Source of the DNA: Hymenopus coronatus
Taxonomy: Eukaryota; Arthropoda; Insecta; Mantodea; Hymenopodidae
Length of the DNA stretch: 64,000 nucleotides
Direction: 5' to 3'
Assembly: GCA_030762935.1 (NCBI GenBank)
Contig: CM060890.1
Location: 153,546,129 to 153,610,128, forward strand
Part shown: positions 60,901 to 64,000 of the stretch, in pieces
Layout of the letters: each line of letters opens with the position of its first letter
How positions within the stretch are numbered: position 1 is the first letter of the stretch
Made by a program: the position numbers and the translations under genes
Notes under the pieces: generated by a model
Seen by the model: the letters and a program-made list of their open reading frames with translations, nothing else
What the model was told of the DNA's origin: nothing
The model's database searches: none

Positions 60901-63900
60901 TGTAAATGTGCACCTTGGAAACACAATGTATAGTGTGACATGGCACAACAGATGGTTTAGACAATTCAGGGCTAACCAAAACAGTTAAGGTTTATCTCTT
61001 GCAGAATGATACAAATGGAAGAAGATGCTTTTTTCAATAATATTTGTTGTCAAGGTGTAGAGAAAGTCTTCTAAATGTGCACCTAGGAAACACAATGTAT
61101 AGTGTGACATGGCACAACAGATGGTTTACACAATTTAGGGGTAACCAAAATAGTTAAAGTTTATCTCAATCAGCATGAAACAGATTGAAGAATATACTTT
61201 TTTAGCAATATTTGTTGTCCAGATGTAGAGAAATTCTTGTAAATGTGAACCTAGGAAACACCACGTATAGTGTGACATGGCACAACAGATGTTTTAGACA
61301 ATTCAGGGGTAACCAAAAGAGTTAAAGTTTATCTCAATCAGCATGAAACAGATGGAAGAATATACTGTTTTAACAATATTTGCTGTCAAGAAGTAGAGAA
61401 AGTCTTGTCAATGTGCACCTAGTAAACACAATGTATAGTGAGACATGGCACAACAGATGGTTTAGACAATTCAGGGGTAAGCAAAACAGTTAAAGTTTAT
61501 CTCAATCAGTATGAAACAGATGGAAGAATATGGTTTTTTAAAAATATTTGTTGTCAAGATGTAGACAAAGTCTTGTAAATGTGCACCTAGGAAATACAAT
61601 GTATAGTATCACATGGCACAACAGATAGTTTAGACAATTCAGGGCTAACCAAAAGAGTTACAGTTTATCTCAATCAGTATGAAACAGTTGGAAGAATATG
61701 GTTTTTTAAAAATATTTGCTGTCAAGATGTAGTGAAAGTCTTGTAAATGTGCACCTAGGAAACACCATGTATAGTGTGACATAGCACAACAGATGGCTCA
61801 GACAATTCAGGGCTAACCAAAAGAGTTAAAGTTTATCTCAATCATCATGAAACAGATGGAAGAATATATTCTTTTAACAATATTTGTTGTCAAGAAGTTG
61901 AGAAAGTCATGTAAATGTGCACCAAGGAAACACAATGTATAGTGAGACATGGCAGAACAGATGGTTTAGACAATTCAGGGGTAAGCAAAACAGTTAAAGT
62001 TTATCTCAATCAGCATGAAACAGTTAAAAGAATATGGTATTTTACAAATATTTGTTGTCAAGATGTAGAAAAAGTCTTGTAAATGTGCACCTAGGAAACA
62101 CAATGTATAGTGTGACATGGCATAACAGATGGTTTCCACCATTCAGGGGTAGCCAAAAGAGTTATAGTTCATCTCAATCAGCATGAAACAGATGGAAGAA
62201 TATACTGATTTAACAATATTTGTTGTCAAGATGTAGAGAAAGTCTTGTAAATGTGCACCTAGGAAACACAATGTATAGTGTGACATGGCAGAACACACAG
62301 CTTAGACAGTTCAGGAGTAACCAAAACAGTTAAAGTTTATCTCAATCAGCATGAAACAGATGGAAGAATATACTTTTTTAACAATATCTGTTGTCTACAT
62401 GTAGAGAAAGTTATGTAAATGAGCACCTAGGAAACACAATGTATAGTGTAACATGGCATAACAGATGGTTTACACAATTCAGGGGTAACCAAAACAGTTA
62501 AAGTTTATCTCAATCAGCATGAAACAGATGAATAATATGCTTATTTAACAATATTTGTTGTCAAGATGTAGAGAAATTCTTGTAAATGTGCACCTAGGAA
62601 ACACCATGTATAGTGTGACATGTTACAACAGATGGTTTAGATAATTCAGGGGTAACCAAAACAGTTAAAGTTTATCTCAATCAGCATGAAACAGATGGAA
62701 GATTATGCTTTTTTAGGAATATTTGTTGTCAAGATGTAGACAAAGTCTTGTAAATATGCACCTAGGAAACACATGGTAAGGTGTGACATGGCAGAACAGA
62801 TAGTTTAGACCGTTCAGGGGTAACCAAAACAGTTAAAGTTTATCTCAATCAGCAGAAAAGTGATAGAAGAATATGGTTTTTTAAAAATATATGTTGTCAA
62901 GATGTAGAGAAAATCTTGTAAATGTGCACCTAGGAAACACAATGTATAGTGTTTCATGGCACAACAGATAGTTTAGACAATTCAGGGTAACCAAAACAGT
63001 TAACGTTTATCTCAATCAGCATGAAACAGATGGAAGAATATACTTTTTCAACAATATTTGTTGTCAAGATGTAGAGAAATTCTTGTAAATGTGCACCTAG
63101 GAAACACAATGTATAGTGTGACATAGAACAACAAATGGTTTAGACAATTCAGGGGTAACCAAAAGAGTTAATGTTTATCTCAATCAGCATGAAACAGATG
63201 GAAGAATATATTGTTTTAAAAATATTTGTAGTCAAGATGTAGAGAAAGTCTTGTAAATTTACATCTAGGAAACACAATGTATAGTGTAACCTGGCACAAC
63301 AGATGGTTTACACAATTCAGGGGTAACCAAAAGGGTTAAAGTTTATCTCAATCAGCATGAAACAGTTGGAAGAATATACTGTTTTAGCAATATTTGTTGT
63401 CAAAATGTAGAGAAGGTCTTGTAAATGTGCACCTAGGAAACACAATGATTAGTGTGACATGGCACAACAGATGGTTTAGACAATTCAGGGGTAACCAAAA
63501 GAGTTAAAGTTTATCTCAATCAGCATTAAAACAGATGGAAGAATATGCTTTTTTAACAATATTTGTTGTCAAGATGTAGAGAAAAAGTTGTAATGTGCAC
63601 CTAGGAAACACAATGTATTGTGTGAAATGGCACAAGAGATGGTTTACACAATTCAGGGGTAACCAAAACAGTTAAACTTTATCTCAATCATCATGAAACA
63701 GATGGAAGATATATTGTTTTAACAATATTTGTTGTCAAGATGTAGAGAAAGTTATGTAATTGTGCACCTAGGAAACACAATGTATAGTGTGACATGGCAT
63801 AACAGATGGTTTACACAATTCAGGGGTAACCAAAACAGTTAAAGTTTATCTCAATCAACATGAAACAGATGGAAGAATATGCTTGTTTAACAATATTTGT

Positions 63901-64000
63901 TGTCAAGATGTAGAGAAATTCTTGTAAATGTGCACCTAGGAAACACCATGTATAGTGCGACATGGCACAACAGATTGTTTAGACAATTCAGGGCTAACCA
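48903..64000. repeat. Satellite array, 168-bp monomer
   Basis: About 90 head-to-tail monomers of 168 bp run to the end of the window and beyond. Key words are GTTAAAGTTTATCTCAATCA, GCATGAAACAGATGGAAGAA, TTAACAATATTTGTTGTCAA, GTGCACCTAGGAAACACAAT, and ACAGATGGTTTACACAATTC. AACAATATTTGTT is a dyad with 5-bp arms. The length is close to one nucleosome repeat and the DNA is AT-rich, as in many major satellites. Variants at fixed sites (TGCTTTTTTA, TACTGTTTTA, TACGTTTTTT; TTTACACAA versus TTTAGACAA; CAAAACAG versus CAAAAGAG) define monomer subtypes. Frames such as 53996-54193 and 59699-59896 are repeat by-products. The left edge at 48903 is abrupt. Confidence 0.97.
50280..56620. repeat. Higher-order duplication in the 168-bp array, shift ~5.2 kb
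   Basis: A series of rare variants recurs in the same order about 5,198 bp apart, close to 31 monomers (5,208 bp). GGTGTGGACAATTC is at 50386 and 55584; then CACGGGTTACC/CAGGGGTTACC; AAGGTTTATCTCAAGCAGCA; GTACACTTAGAGACA; and GTTTCCAATATG is at 50979 and 56176. A smaller repeat with a shift of about 1,676 bp (10 monomers) links 53671 and 55344 (AAGAAATAGAG with CACCGAGGAAAC). The two blocks differ by scattered substitutions, so the duplication is older than the 3,023-bp one in the first array. Confidence 0.72.

Overview
The window is eukaryotic nuclear DNA, most likely from an insect or another arthropod with a large, repeat-rich genome. The evidence is an I-superfamily non-LTR retrotransposon with insect-like organisation, a tRNA-derived SINE, a fossil mariner transposase, two exon-like coding pieces with splice acceptors, and a satellite whose monomer contains two copies of the insect telomere word (CCTAA). 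I cannot name the species. Nothing suggests a bacterial or viral genome.

Layout: six unrelated tandem-repeat families occupy roughly 70 percent of the sequence, separated by short unique or transposon-rich islands. (1) 1-7253: a 94/87/60-bp family with a 3,023-bp higher-order duplication. (2) 7254-12939: an AT-rich island holding the last coding exon of a SUZ-C-motif protein (SZRD1-like, plus strand, 9640-9814) and a mariner fossil with a palindromic element nested in it. (3) 12940-14280: a ~62-64-bp minisatellite split by a tRNA-derived SINE. (4) 14549-19477: a 70/74-bp family. (5) 20531-33998: a 60/49-bp family. (6) 33999-36149: an island with a probable terminal exon on the minus strand (35330-35452). 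(7) 36150-38953: a 105-bp family. (8) 39026-44935: a nearly full-length but broken I-superfamily LINE with target-site duplications. (9) 44944-48902: a mosaic of old repeats, with a SWIM-finger fossil, a dispersed repeat shared with the 34-kb island, and a minus-strand LINE reverse-transcriptase fossil inserted in it. (10) 48903-64000 (array continues past the window): a 168-bp nucleosome-length family.

The only sequences that look like functioning host genes are the two terminal exons. If the first belongs to a normally spliced gene, its upstream exons lie left of position 1 and the first satellite array sits inside its intron. Almost all other open reading frames follow from monomers of 60 or 105 bp (multiples of 3) that happen to lack stops. 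The main points of interest are the higher-order structure of the arrays, the short dyad present in each of the five larger families, the telomere-like word in the 70/74-bp satellite, the nested transposon insertions, and two frame-compensating lesions in the LINE. No computation or database search was run; family names rest on motif recognition.
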